From assembly GCF_001898575.1 (NCBI RefSeq), contig NZ_MKUD01000001.1, positions 676,448-740,447 of the forward strand: a stretch of 64,000 nucleotides of DNA. Reading direction: 5' to 3'. This document shows, one piece after another, positions 8,037 through 18,740 of this stretch (its first letter is position 1; the number at the start of each line of letters is the position of its first letter). The notes under the pieces are model-generated. The model ran no database searches. It was not told the DNA's origin and saw only the letters and a program-made list of their open reading frames with translations. The translations under genes and the position numbers were made by a program. The DNA comes from Spirosoma sp. 48-14. GTDB taxonomy: Bacteria; Bacteroidota; Bacteroidia; Cytophagales; Spirosomataceae.

Positions 8037-10088
8037 TTATTGGTAGGGGATGATTTGAGGAGCCGATAAATCAAAGTCGCGGAACCGCAATGTAGGCACA
8101 CCTTCAAATACCTGACGGAAGGGTATTGTATTATTGGGTATGTTCGGATAATAGGCTAACCGGATCTGAAAACTATTGAATGTCAGGTTTTCATTTCGGA
8201 GCCGAAAGCCAATGCCATATCCTTGGTAAAGCGGTCCGCTCAACAACGGACGATCGGGAAAACTGACAAGCCCAAGGTTAACAAATGTGATAAATGCCAC
8301 CCGGAAACCAATCAGATTAAGTTTAGAAAACAGAATATTCTCGTAATTAATGAACCACCGCTTGGTGCCAATGAGGGCATCGCTATTTACCCCTATACCG
8401 TCAGTATTTATGCCGCTACCCGTACTACCCAACGAGATATATTCATTAGCAAATCGACCGATGCCAGTTGTGTAACGTGTATTGAAGAAATGACGCATAT
8501 TGCCCCAGTGGCTTTTTACAAGAGGACTGAAGTAGTTGGATTCAAGCGAAAATACGCCCTGCTCAATTGTGTTTGACCGAATGTATCCCCCCAGGCTGAC
8601 CAATCCATAGAGATACCCCATCTGCCGCACGTAATTGCCCTGCGAAAAATTCAGGCCCATATATTTTCGTCGGCCCAGTTCAGCATCATCAAACCCAGTA
8701 ATAAGCGCAATTGATTCACCCGTAGGAACGTCCTCAGTACGTCCGAATCCATAAATCAACACATCGCGAACATACTTACGACGCGAATAGCCAACACTGA
8801 ATAAAGTTGTACGACTGTCCTGGTAAATCTGGTTGGTATCGGCCGTTACCGTAGGACGTCGGCTATAGGAATAATCTGTATTCCGCAGGGCAATAATGAG
8901 TCGTGAACGGCCTTTCTTCTCAATATCATTATCGTTTTCCCGGTAAAACAGGCGGAACGAACGGCCAATCCAGATATCGGTATAGTTGTAGGAAAGAGGC
9001 ACGAAGAGCACCGTATCATTACGCGTAATCAACCGATTATTCACCTGTGTGTGGTTTAACTCAATAGACCCGGCATATTTAGTATCTGGTGTCAGAAAAG
9101 GGCGATAAATTTTGGCAGATATCTGTTTAAGGTCGCGTAGATATAACAGATCAGCCTGCGCTGTCAGAAATGTTTTTGCGATGAACGGTACCTTATAGTG
9201 TGCCTGATACTCCATCGTTTGGCGGGGGTCGGTACCATTATAGGCTACCTGAGTCCAAAGCTGATGCCCCAGACCTCTGAAATTCAACTGGTTAAACCCA
9301 ACACTAAAGTTCTGAAAACCACCAAAACCGCCAATGGGCAATAACGACCAAACGTCCTGCGTAATCACATAGACGTCAACAAACTGGCGGCTTCCAGATC
9401 GGGGAACGATCAGAATACGGGCATCGTGAAAAATTGACGTGGTTCGTAAGAGCCGCTCATTATCGCGCAACACCGTGGGGTTTACCACATCGCCCTGCTG
9501 AAAAAGCAGGTAGGATCGCCGGATGACATGCTCGCGTGTGTTGGTATGCAAACGCCCTCCTAATCGCTCAATCCAGTTTCCGGGTTGGCGAAGTGTATCA
9601 TACACCGTCTGCCCGAACACGCTCAACCGCCGAATATAGATATTCCCAATAATCCGCCCTTCAAAGGGCTTGAAGGGATTGGTTTCAATCTGATTAACTT
9701 CTCCTGTTTTTAAGCGACTGTTGTATACATCCTGAAAAACAGCATCGTATAACTGCCGAGTCAGCCGATGCCGATACATCCGTTCTTTCAGGCGGCTATA
9801 AAAAATGCTATCCCGCAGGAGTGAGCTGTCTGTAACGGCCGTCAATTTAATGGCCATCAGCGAGTCGGTAGGCCCATATTGTATCGATTTGGGCTGTAGG
9901 CTATCTACCCGAACCCGGTCTGGATTCAACCGGAACCGTGTGCTGTCTGTCCGTTGCCGATTTGTATCCTGCTGCGCCCTTACCTCTACCACATAACCGA
10001 CAAATAGTATCAGGTACACTGCAAAACAGCGTAGCCTAACTACATATCTATTCGGATATACCTGATACATGGACTGACGAGCTGGCAC
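8037..10088 (-). CDS. Omp85-like outer membrane protein with POTRA segment
   Basis: A 683-residue outer membrane protein. A hydrophobic N-terminal stretch ending in VEVRAQQ acts as signal peptide. Residues about 150-240 look like a POTRA domain (IIGNIYIRRLSVFG ... GDVVNPTVLRDNERLLR ... VDVYVITQDVW). The rest is rich in alternating polar/aromatic beta strands ending in a hydrophobic strand, as in BamA/TamA relatives. It may assemble or insert envelope proteins; the exact role is unknown. Two possible starts, 10088 or six codons later (MYQVYPNRY). Single gene; its stop lies beside the marR operator. Confidence 0.75.
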   Translation of the reverse strand: MPARQSMYQVYPNRYVVRLRCFAVYLILFVGYVVEVRAQQDTNRQRTDSTRFRLNPDRVRVDSLQPKSIQYGPTDSLMAIKLTAVTDSSLLRDSIFYSRLKERMYRHRLTRQLYDAVFQDVYNSRLKTGEVNQIETNPFKPFEGRIIGNIYIRRLSVFGQTVYDTLRQPGNWIERLGGRLHTNTREHVIRRSYLLFQQGDVVNPTVLRDNERLLRTTSIFHDARILIVPRSGSRQFVDVYVITQDVWSLLPIGGFGGFQNFSVGFNQLNFRGLGHQLWTQVAYNGTDPRQTMEYQAHYKVPFIAKTFLTAQADLLYLRDLKQISAKIYRPFLTPDTKYAGSIELNHTQVNNRLITRNDTVLFVPLSYNYTDIWIGRSFRLFYRENDNDIEKKGRSRLIIALRNTDYSYSRRPTVTADTNQIYQDSRTTLFSVGYSRRKYVRDVLIYGFGRTEDVPTGESIALITGFDDAELGRRKYMGLNFSQGNYVRQMGYLYGLVSLGGYIRSNTIEQGVFSLESNYFSPLVKSHWGNMRHFFNTRYTTGIGRFANEYISLGSTGSGINTDGIGVNSDALIGTKRWFINYENILFSKLNLIGFRVAFITFVNLGLVSFPDRPLLSGPLYQGYGIGFRLRNENLTFNSFQIRLAYYPNIPNNTIPFRQVFEGVPTLRFRDFDLSAPQIIPYQ

Positions 10089-10303
10089 TTAGAGTATGAT
10101 GAGCCAAAATAGTTTAATACTGATAACTCCCGATCAAGAACGCTTGAGGCTATATTTCTTAATTATAATGCTATTAAAACCCGATTCAACATACGTACGC
10201 AGACAAACCTGTTCAGGTTTCGGATCAACCGTGAACCCAAAAACTGATCTGTTAGTCAACTTAAATCAACTAGTAGCACCCGATCACCCTACCAATTAAC
10301 CAA

Positions 10304-10825
10304 CTAAGTAGTCAACTGTTTTTGAAGCCAGTAATCTCGCTGACGCTCGGCACCAAACTGAAAATAATGGAAACCCAGTCGCTCGAAGCCCATTTTCTGG
10401 TAGAACGCTATGGCCCGTACGTTACGCTCCCATACCCCTAGCCAGACGGATGTATACCCCTGATTACGCGCCCACTCAAGACAGTGATGCATAAGCATAC
10501 GGCCCTGCCCTTGCCCGAGTTGCGTTTGTAACAGATAAATACGCTGAATTTCGATGGCGTTCCGGTCTTTCATTCGGCGAGGTGGGCGGCCACGGCGGAG
10601 CTTGGCATACCCAACCGGGTGTCCATCAGGCGTTTCCATCACAAAGAAAAATGACTTAGGGTCAGCCAACTCAGCTTTCATAATCGGCAACGAAAAGGCC
10701 GACTGGATGTATTCCTCAACCAGTTCGGCAGGGTTATATGGCGGTCCAAACGTATCACGCATGGTTACCGCCGACATATCAGTAAGCAGGGCCGTATCGG
10801 CCAGCGTAGCAGGGCGGATTGTCAA
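10304..10825 (-). CDS. GNAT family N-acetyltransferase
   Basis: A 173-residue acetyltransferase that transfers acetyl from acetyl-CoA to an amine. The start is TTG at 10825: the N-terminus MTIRPATLADTALL is typical of the family, and an in-frame stop lies close upstream. The CoA pyrophosphate loop is QLGQGQGRMLM, followed by a helix and the closing NVRAIAFYQKMGFERLG. Divergent from maf. The substrate, which may be a small molecule or a protein N-terminus, cannot be read from the sequence. Confidence 0.88.
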   Translation of the reverse strand: MTIRPATLADTALLTDMSAVTMRDTFGPPYNPAELVEEYIQSAFSLPIMKAELADPKSFFFVMETPDGHPVGYAKLRRGRPPRRMKDRNAIEIQRIYLLQTQLGQGQGRMLMHHCLEWARNQGYTSVWLGVWERNVRAIAFYQKMGFERLGFHYFQFGAERQRDYWLQKQLTT

Positions 10826-10910
10826 AGGAATTACGATTAATAGTATACGATGTGCGATTATAGCCCGAAATTCGCTTTATTGTTCATCATTTATTGTTTG
10901 GCCGTTGCAA

Positions 10911-11501
10911 ATGCAATTAGTTTATCCCCTTGTACTGGCATCCGGTTCGCCCCGACGGAAGCAACTCATGACCGATGCCGGTTTTTCATTTTCCATCGAA
11001 ACCCGACCAACCGACGAACTTTTTCCGGCAACCATGCCCGTCGATGAGGTAGCTGAATACCTGGCCTGTGAGAAAGCGACTCAATTCCAGGCTGATTTAG
11101 GCAATCGAATCATTCTGTGTGCCGATACGGTCGTTATTCTGGATGATCAGATTCTGAACAAGCCCCAGGATGAAGCCGATGCCCAGCGAATGTTACGTAG
11201 CCTGGCTGGTCGCACCCATCGCGTCCGGACGGGCGTTGCGATTCTATCACCTAATAGGCTGGAGTCATTTACAGATGAAACTATTGTGCAGTTTGCCAAC
11301 TTATCCGACGCCGAAATCGCGTATTACATCCGTACCTGCCACCCCTTCGATAAAGCCGGTTCTTACGGCGCCCAGGATTTCATCGGGCTGGTTGGTATCG
11401 AGCGGCTGGAAGGCTCTTTTTATACCGTAATGGGATTGCCTACGCACCGCGTTTATCAGGCATTGAAACGATTTTTAAAGGGTGAAAGTGCGAAATACTG
11501 A
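10911..11501 (+). CDS. maf: Maf family nucleotide pyrophosphatase
   Basis: A 196-residue Maf/Ham1-superfamily enzyme that hydrolyses non-canonical or modified nucleoside triphosphates. Landmarks: LASGSPRRKQLM near the N-terminus (triphosphate loop), ILCADTVVILDD, the GRTHRVRTGVAI segment and the closing DKAGSYGAQDFIG. The ATG at 10911 is chosen because the family begins right at this motif; the open frame further upstream overlaps the opposite acetyltransferase gene. The last residues and the stop codon are encoded by the left arm of a family A repeat (from 11482). Confidence 0.93.
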   Translation: MQLVYPLVLASGSPRRKQLMTDAGFSFSIETRPTDELFPATMPVDEVAEYLACEKATQFQADLGNRIILCADTVVILDDQILNKPQDEADAQRMLRSLAGRTHRVRTGVAILSPNRLESFTDETIVQFANLSDAEIAYYIRTCHPFDKAGSYGAQDFIGLVGIERLEGSFYTVMGLPTHRVYQALKRFLKGESAKY

Positions 11502-11562
11502 CGCAAGCTACTGTTCGCTCTTTCACTCTTTCGCTCCGATTCGGCGTTCCGATTCACTCTTT
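11482..11562. repeat. Period-8 hairpin repeat, family A, copy 2
   Basis: The left arm begins GTGAAAGTGCGAAATACTGA inside the last codons of maf, the loop reads CGCAAGC, and the right arm is TTCGCTCTTTCACTCTTTCG. It matches the reverse complement of the centre of the copy at 41558-41643. It fills the whole gap to the next start codon. Confidence 0.7.
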
Positions 11563-13062
11563 ATGCATCTCCCTATTGGCCATACTGGCGTTCATTATGA
11601 AATTTTCGTCCGGTCGTTTGCTGATTCTAACGGCGACGGCATTGGCGACCTCAACGGCCTTACGGCCAACCTTGATTATCTGAAAGACCTGGGCATTTCG
11701 GCCATCTGGCTCATGCCTATTAGTCCATCGCCCAGCTACCATAAATACGATGTTACGGACTATTACAGCATTGACCCGGAATATGGCACGCTGGATGATT
11801 TCAAACGACTGATTCGAGAAGCTCACCAGCGGGGTATTGCCATCATTATCGATCTGGTTTTACACCATACCAGCGTGCAGCATCCCTGGTTTCGGGAGGC
11901 AGCCAAAGGACCTCAGAACCCCTACTGGAATTTTTACAAATGGCTTCGCCCCAACGAAATCAAGGCGCGCAACCTGGCCACCCGCGATATTACAGCCGAC
12001 TCCGACGAACGGAATCCCTGGCATTCAGTGCCTGGTGCCAGATACCCCGAGAGATACTACGGGATGTTCTGGCAGGGGATGCCCGACCTGAATTTCGACT
12101 ACCAACCCGTACGCGACGAAGTTTTTAACATTGTGCGTTACTGGCTCAATGACATCGGTGTAGATGGTTTTCGGCTCGATGCAGCCCGACACCTCTACCG
12201 CGATTATGAGGAAACCAAAAATCATGATTTCTGGGAAGAGTTTGGCCGGGAGGTCGAAGCAGCCAAGCCGGGTGCTTATACGGTGGGTGAAGTCTGGACT
12301 CGACCCGAACGCATTGCCCCATATTATCGGGGGTTGAAAGCCAACTTCAATTTCGATCTGCGGCTGATGATTGAAGAAATTGTTCGGCAGGAAAACGATA
12401 CGGAAGATATGATTCAGTTTATGGCGTATGTCCATGCTGCTTTCTGCCATGTAAACCCACAGTTTATCGATGCCCTGATTTTGTCGAACCACGATCAGAA
12501 CCGGATCGGCAGTTTGCTGAAAGGCAATCCAAACCATCTGAAAGTGGCGGCCAGTCTGCTGCTAACCTTGCCGGGTCTGCCGTATCTGTATTATGGCGAG
12601 GAAATTGGCATGCGAGGGGTAAAGCCCGACGAAAATATCCGGGAACCCTTTCTTTGGGATACCCGTGACCGTGACAAACAGCGCACTTACTGGCGACGCG
12701 GGCGCTACAGCACTAGCCGCAGCATTCGTCCTCTGGCCCAGCAGAAGGTCGATCCAGACTCGTTGTTCGCCCATTACAAACGACTGATTCATTATCGAAA
12801 CAGTCATCCGGTGCTGAATAACAACCTGAGCCGGTTAAAGCAATCGGGCATTCGCCAGAAAGGTACAGTTGCCTTTGTCCGCTATCTGGAAAATGGACCA
12901 CGGGTTCTGATTATTCATAACCTCACCAAAGAACCCATTGATGTTGTGCTTTCACCCGATGAATACTGGTGTCATCAAATCGTGTTTGATACCGTACCAG
13001 GTAGTCAATTTAGCAAAGATCGGATTCAGATACCGGCCTATGGGTGCGTAGTACTGGAATAA
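11563..13062 (+). CDS. GH13 alpha-glucosidase/trehalose synthase-type enzyme
   Basis: A 499-residue glycoside hydrolase family 13 protein with no signal peptide, hence cytoplasmic. All catalytic residues are present: region I DLVLHH (97-102), nucleophile Asp206 in GFRLDAARH, acid/base Glu243 in VGEVW, and Asp311 in SNHDQ. The N-terminal YEIFVRSFADSNGDGIGDL is typical of oligo-1,6-glucosidases, trehalose synthases and alpha-amylases of this subgroup. About 80 C-terminal residues form the beta domain. The exact reaction cannot be separated by eye. The ATG at 11563 directly follows the repeat. Confidence 0.88.
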   Translation: MHLPIGHTGVHYEIFVRSFADSNGDGIGDLNGLTANLDYLKDLGISAIWLMPISPSPSYHKYDVTDYYSIDPEYGTLDDFKRLIREAHQRGIAIIIDLVLHHTSVQHPWFREAAKGPQNPYWNFYKWLRPNEIKARNLATRDITADSDERNPWHSVPGARYPERYYGMFWQGMPDLNFDYQPVRDEVFNIVRYWLNDIGVDGFRLDAARHLYRDYEETKNHDFWEEFGREVEAAKPGAYTVGEVWTRPERIAPYYRGLKANFNFDLRLMIEEIVRQENDTEDMIQFMAYVHAAFCHVNPQFIDALILSNHDQNRIGSLLKGNPNHLKVAASLLLTLPGLPYLYYGEEIGMRGVKPDENIREPFLWDTRDRDKQRTYWRRGRYSTSRSIRPLAQQKVDPDSLFAHYKRLIHYRNSHPVLNNNLSRLKQSGIRQKGTVAFVRYLENGPRVLIIHNLTKEPIDVVLSPDEYWCHQIVFDTVPGSQFSKDRIQIPAYGCVVLE

Positions 13063-13150
13063 AGACGATCGCCCTTGTTAACGTAGTTGTACACCAATAC
13101 CATCACTAATTTATCTAGCCAGCCTGGTTAGATACGCTTAAAAAGTATTC

Positions 13151-14083
13151 ATGAAATTCTATCTTTTTTTTCCACTGCTTTTACTATCCACATCGCTGTT
13201 CGGGCAGGAACCATCAGCAAAACAAATTAACCAACACATTCGCTACCTGGCTTCCGACAAGATGCAGGGACGCGGGACCGGTAGCCCCGAGAATGCAAAA
13301 GCCGCTCACTACGTTGAAAAACTATTTAAAAAATACAAGCTGGCCCCGTTGGGGTCCGATGGATATTACCAGTCCTTCACGGCCAAAGTCAGGCGGGTCA
13401 TTGTGCCAGACAGTCTGCGGGACGCCCGAAACGTAATTGGTTTTCTGGACAACAGCGCACCCTATACCATTGTGATTGGGGCCCATTATGACCACCTGGG
13501 TTTAGGCCGACAGGGTAGTTCGAAGGATTCGATACCGGAGGGTAAAATTCATAATGGAGCCGACGACAATGCATCGGGCGTAGCCGGACTGCTGGAAATG
13601 GCCCGTTACTTCAGCCAAAACCAGGTAAAGGAACCGTATAATTTTCTGTTTATCGCCTTTGGTGCAGAAGAGCTGGGGTTGCAGGGCTCGCGCTATTTTC
13701 TGAACAATCCAACGCTACCGCTCGACAAGATGAATTGTATGGTTTGTATGGACATGATTGGCCGCTACAATCCCGAACGAGGTGTGGGTATCGGCGGATA
13801 TGGCACCAGCGATGCCTGGCCTACTGTTTTTAAGGGCGTTGAGAGCAGCATTAAATTCTTTACGGATCGAGCTGGAAATGGAGGTTCCGACAATGCGGCT
13901 TTTTACGCCAAACAGATTCCGGTACTGTTTTTTCATACGGGCGGCCATCCCGATTACCATATGCCTTCCGACGATTCGGAGAAAATTGACATAAACGCTG
14001 AAGAAGCCATTCTCCGGCTGGAAATCAAGCTCCTGGAAAATGCCATGCAGTTACCTAAAATGACGTTTACCCCCGTCAAGTAA
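13151..14083 (+). CDS. Secreted M28 family zinc aminopeptidase
   Basis: A 310-residue metallopeptidase with a signal peptide (residues 1-18, ...SLFG-QE). The di-zinc ligands are in place: His112 in GAHYDHLG, Asp138 or 139 in HNGADDNASG, the Glu pair in GAEELGLQGS with the catalytic base, Asp in MDMIGR, and His in the GHPDYHMPSDD motif. It lacks extra domains, so it is the minimal catalytic form. It probably trims peptides in the periplasm. The sulfatase gene follows on the same strand after 74 bases. Confidence 0.92.
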   Translation: MKFYLFFPLLLLSTSLFGQEPSAKQINQHIRYLASDKMQGRGTGSPENAKAAHYVEKLFKKYKLAPLGSDGYYQSFTAKVRRVIVPDSLRDARNVIGFLDNSAPYTIVIGAHYDHLGLGRQGSSKDSIPEGKIHNGADDNASGVAGLLEMARYFSQNQVKEPYNFLFIAFGAEELGLQGSRYFLNNPTLPLDKMNCMVCMDMIGRYNPERGVGIGGYGTSDAWPTVFKGVESSIKFFTDRAGNGGSDNAAFYAKQIPVLFFHTGGHPDYHMPSDDSEKIDINAEEAILRLEIKLLENAMQLPKMTFTPVK

Positions 14084-14157
14084 GGCGGGAGGGAACCCGT
14101 CATTTAGTATAAACCTTGTGGATTCCACCGCAATGGCAGCCTTTCCGCCCTACCGTT

Positions 14158-15582
<1,425 letters not shown>

Positions 15583-15682
15583 CGCATACAGCCAGGCAGA
15601 TTCACCCCATTTTCTGGATTGTTCATCCCATTTCGCCCACACGCCTGTCGGTTCCACCTAGTTTTGACCCAAACTTAATTCT

Positions 15683-17224
15683 ATGTGGAACCTTACCTTC
15701 CTTCGCCGTTTTGAGCCGCTATTCTTTATTGTCATAGCGATTATTTACGTTGTCCGACGTCTTTTCCAGGAGGTTCACCGGCTCGACCAGATGATTGAAC
15801 AGGTACAAAGACTTCGATTACCTGCTTCGACAATCTGGCATGACGTGGGGGACTACAATTATATCCTGAATAACAATATTCCCCTGATTGCGGGGGTGTG
15901 TTTCTTTCTGGCAGGCTGGTATAGTTTTCATCAGCGGGCCTATCCTCAGCTGAGCTTATCCATTCAGGATCAAAAGGGATGGGTGTCCCTTGCACAGGCT
16001 CTTTTACTGCTGTTTGCCAGCGCGTTCAGCTATCATTATCTTAAGCAGTACGTCCGTTTTCGACATGACACCATGCATCAGATCATCGGGCTGAAAGTTT
16101 ATTCGTTGTACCGAAAACGTACGGTTCTGGCTGATACAATCGGGCTAGGCATTGTTGTACTGGCCTACGAATTGGTTTTCCAGTTCTATTCATTCCTGAA
16201 CCAGAAAATAGAGCAGGAAACGCAGCGCTATTTACAGCCACTTAGTTACGTGTTTCTGGGCGGAGCTGGTCTGTTTCTGCTCAGTTTTGCATTGGATGGT
16301 AACCTCCCTCCTACATTATGGCAATTCCATCTACAGAATACGCTCACCCTACTGACACTATTTATCCAGGTCTATTTCTTGCATATCTATTGTTTCAGGT
16401 ATATTCTTCCCAATATTCGCAATCCCTCCCCTTCCTTCCCTTACCATCTGCTTATTTATGTCCTGCTTGGTCTGGCAGGGCCACTACTCATCTGGTTTGC
16501 TTCGCCCTCCTTCCATTATTTTGGCAATATTGTTCTGTTTCTGCTGGTCAGTTACGTTGGTTCTTTTTCCATCGCCTATCTGCGAGAAACATTTTCGGCT
16601 GAAAAAACCGTACTTCAAACACAGATATCTTCGAAAGCTGCCGAACTGGCCAGCCTTCGGGCACAGATCAATCCGCATTTTCTGTTCAATGCCCTCAACA
16701 GTCTATATGCTACTGCATTGAAAGAAAATAGCGAAAAAACAGCCGATGGTATTCAGAAATTGGGTGACATGATGCGGTTTATGCTCCAGGAAAATAACCG
16801 TGAACGGATTCCTCTAAGCAAAGAGATTGCCTATCTGCAAGATTATATTCAGCTCCAGCGGATGCGGCTGGATGAATCGCACAACATCGAAATTCGGGTG
16901 ACGATTCAGGAGCCTGAACGAGAGATTTATCTGGCTCCCATGATGCTGGTTCCGTTCGTCGAAAATGCGTTTAAGCATGGCATCAGCCTTCGCTATCCGT
17001 CGTGGATTTACACTACCCTCACTCTCGACGCTACCCATCTGTATTTCAAAGTTCATAACTCCCTGCATCCCAAACACGCGAATGATCCCGAAGACGAACA
17101 ATCGGGATTGGGACTCGACAATGTTCGGAAACGCCTAGAGTTGATTTATCCCGGTCGGCACCAGCTTACCATTCAGCAGTCAGAACAGGACTATTTTGTA
17201 GGGCTCACGCTCGTGTTTTGGTAG
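15683..17224 (+). CDS. LytS/YehU-type sensor histidine kinase
   Basis: A 513-residue membrane kinase. About 290 N-terminal residues contain six or seven hydrophobic segments and one long loop. A short coiled coil (TQISSKAAELASLRAQ) leads into the His_kinase domain, where NPHFLFNALNSL carries the phospho-accepting His. The ATP-binding domain follows with LVPFVENAFKHGI and GLGLDNVRKRLELIYPG. This class works with LytTR regulators, and one lies 684 bases downstream (17908). Between them sit a REP-like hairpin and a small secreted protein. Confidence 0.9.
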   Translation: MWNLTFLRRFEPLFFIVIAIIYVVRRLFQEVHRLDQMIEQVQRLRLPASTIWHDVGDYNYILNNNIPLIAGVCFFLAGWYSFHQRAYPQLSLSIQDQKGWVSLAQALLLLFASAFSYHYLKQYVRFRHDTMHQIIGLKVYSLYRKRTVLADTIGLGIVVLAYELVFQFYSFLNQKIEQETQRYLQPLSYVFLGGAGLFLLSFALDGNLPPTLWQFHLQNTLTLLTLFIQVYFLHIYCFRYILPNIRNPSPSFPYHLLIYVLLGLAGPLLIWFASPSFHYFGNIVLFLLVSYVGSFSIAYLRETFSAEKTVLQTQISSKAAELASLRAQINPHFLFNALNSLYATALKENSEKTADGIQKLGDMMRFMLQENNRERIPLSKEIAYLQDYIQLQRMRLDESHNIEIRVTIQEPEREIYLAPMMLVPFVENAFKHGISLRYPSWIYTTLTLDATHLYFKVHNSLHPKHANDPEDEQSGLGLDNVRKRLELIYPGRHQLTIQQSEQDYFVGLTLVFW

Positions 17225-17287
17225 CCCCTTCTCCTGACTTCCTAAAGATTCTAATATGTAGACCTGTTGTAACGCAGACGTTTCGTC

Positions 17288-17344
17288 GTTGCGATGGAAG
17301 CCTGCAATTTTCAATCAACTAGCGCGGGTTTCCACCCGCGTTAC
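17288..17344 (+). repeat. 60-bp REP-like hairpin, copy 1
   Basis: The right arm AGCGCGGGTTTCCACCCGCG ends in TTAC, and a degenerate left arm (GATGGAAGCCTGCAATTTTC) matches the copies at 53390-53448 and 63412-63471. It lies between the kinase gene and the small secreted protein. Confidence 0.75.
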
Positions 17345-17363
17345 ATTTAAATCGCTGATCATC

Positions 17364-17882
17364 ATGAGACAATTCGCTGTTGCCCTACTGTTGATGTTAC
17401 TGGTTGCCAAAGTCGTGATCGGCCAACCGCTTTCACCAGCCGTTTATTTGGCCCCTGGGAGCACCCATATCGGCTATGCAAGTTGTATTTACAGTTATGC
17501 TAAAACAAACCAGGGTAGTGTACGTATGACCAGCCAAAATCAGCACATCGGCGTGGTTATCGAACGAATAAGTAGCTTATTCTATGCGCTGGACTGTACT
17601 GATTTTAAATTAATTACCAAAAAACTGGTTCGTTTATCTTCTAAAAAACTAGCCGCTTTTACCAGACAGTACATACCTCACAATCGTCTGGTCTACATTC
17701 GGCAACTCATGCGCAAAGGCCACATCGTTACGAGAAACCAGTTTTGGAAGCAAATCCAATATACGCTCTGTCATGAATCGAATATCGCTTTGTTCGTAAA
17801 AAAACATAGCGACCGCTTTACCTTTGAACGCCTGTCTGACAAGAACCTTATTCGTGCAGGTCATCAGGTGGAATCAAAATGA
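17364..17882 (+). CDS. Small secreted hypothetical protein
   Basis: I do not recognise this 172-residue protein. Residues 1-20 are a clear signal peptide (LLLMLLVAKVVIG-QP). The mature part is basic, with two cysteines near residues 41 and 78 and a third later, and no known motif. It lies between a sensor kinase and its probable LytTR response regulator, with 25 bases to the latter, so it may be cotranscribed with the regulator. It could be a periplasmic accessory of the kinase, but that is only positional inference. The frame upstream of this ATG lies in the REP-like repeat. Confidence 0.6.
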   Translation: MRQFAVALLLMLLVAKVVIGQPLSPAVYLAPGSTHIGYASCIYSYAKTNQGSVRMTSQNQHIGVVIERISSLFYALDCTDFKLITKKLVRLSSKKLAAFTRQYIPHNRLVYIRQLMRKGHIVTRNQFWKQIQYTLCHESNIALFVKKHSDRFTFERLSDKNLIRAGHQVESK

Positions 17883-17907
17883 TTGAACATGCAGTACCGC
17901 TGACGCA

Positions 17908-18603
17908 ATGACACTAACCGCAATCGCTATCGACGACGAACCACAGGCGCTGGAAGTGATCCGGCTCCATGCCGCCCGAGTAAATTTTTTGGCCCTCAAA
18001 GCCACGTTTACCGACGCGTTCGAAGCTATTACCTGGCTACAGACCCATAAAGTGGACTTGCTCTTTCTGGACATAAAAATGCCCGACATTTCCGGCATTG
18101 ATGTGGTCAAGTGCCTGTCCAGAGTACCGATGATTATCTTCACAACCGCCTATTCGAGCTATGCCGTTGAAGGGTTCAATCTGGACGCAATCGACTATCT
18201 GTTAAAACCGTTTCCACTGACACGGTTTTTGAAAGCCTGCAATAAGGCGCTAGAGTATAAAACCGCACACATCGGCACAGAACCCGCCTTTCTGTTCATC
18301 AAAACAGGGTACGACGAAGAAAAGGTTATGCTGGAGGATATTTTATACATCGAAGCCGATGGGAATTACCTGACGTTTGTGCTCAAAGCCCGAAAGCTCC
18401 TGAGCCGACAAACCATGACCGAGCTTCAGCAACTCTTGCCTGCGGATCAATTTGTCCGGGTTCATCGTTCCTATCTGATTGCCATTCATAAAATTGATAA
18501 AATCGGTCGCCAGGAGCTTACAATAGCAGGCAAACAAATTCCTATCGGGGCTTCCTATGAAGAAGCGGTAGCGGGCATACGCGCCAGAATTACCCAGCAG
18601 TGA
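17908..18603 (+). CDS. LytTR family response regulator
   Basis: A 231-residue regulator. The receiver domain (residues 1-120) has the acidic pair Asp9/Asp10, phospho-acceptor Asp55 in LLFLDIKMPD, Thr in IFTTAYSSYAVEGF and Lys in YLLKPF. Residues about 130-228 are the LytTR DNA-binding domain (LYIEADGNYLTF, VHRSYLIAIHKIDKI). It is the expected partner of the upstream LytS-type kinase. Its targets are unknown; regulators of this group usually act on one or a few neighbouring loci. Confidence 0.93.
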   Translation: MTLTAIAIDDEPQALEVIRLHAARVNFLALKATFTDAFEAITWLQTHKVDLLFLDIKMPDISGIDVVKCLSRVPMIIFTTAYSSYAVEGFNLDAIDYLLKPFPLTRFLKACNKALEYKTAHIGTEPAFLFIKTGYDEEKVMLEDILYIEADGNYLTFVLKARKLLSRQTMTELQQLLPADQFVRVHRSYLIAIHKIDKIGRQELTIAGKQIPIGASYEEAVAGIRARITQQ

Positions 18604-18707
18604 AATCCGTGCCCCAAATAAATCTGGTAATCAACCGATTACTGAATTTCTTGCAGAGAAGTAGGAGGCAATGCGGTTAATACGATTCGGTTTACCGACA
18701 TGAGCCT

Positions 18708-18715
18708 TATCTTTG
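18708..18715 (+). promoter_or_regulatory. -7 promoter element of pyrB
   Basis: TATCTTTG, exact TAnnTTTG, lies 25 bases before the pyrB ATG. The -33 region is poor (TTCG around 18686). The short leader has no room for an attenuator. Confidence 0.5.
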
Positions 18716-18740
18716 CCCGATTTTTACCCGTATCAATCGC

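Noticed and set aside
10096..10299. Open frame of 67 codons between the Omp85-like and acetyltransferase genes
   Set aside because: No recognisable promoter, start context or protein-like composition; the space of 215 bases is better read as an intergenic region.
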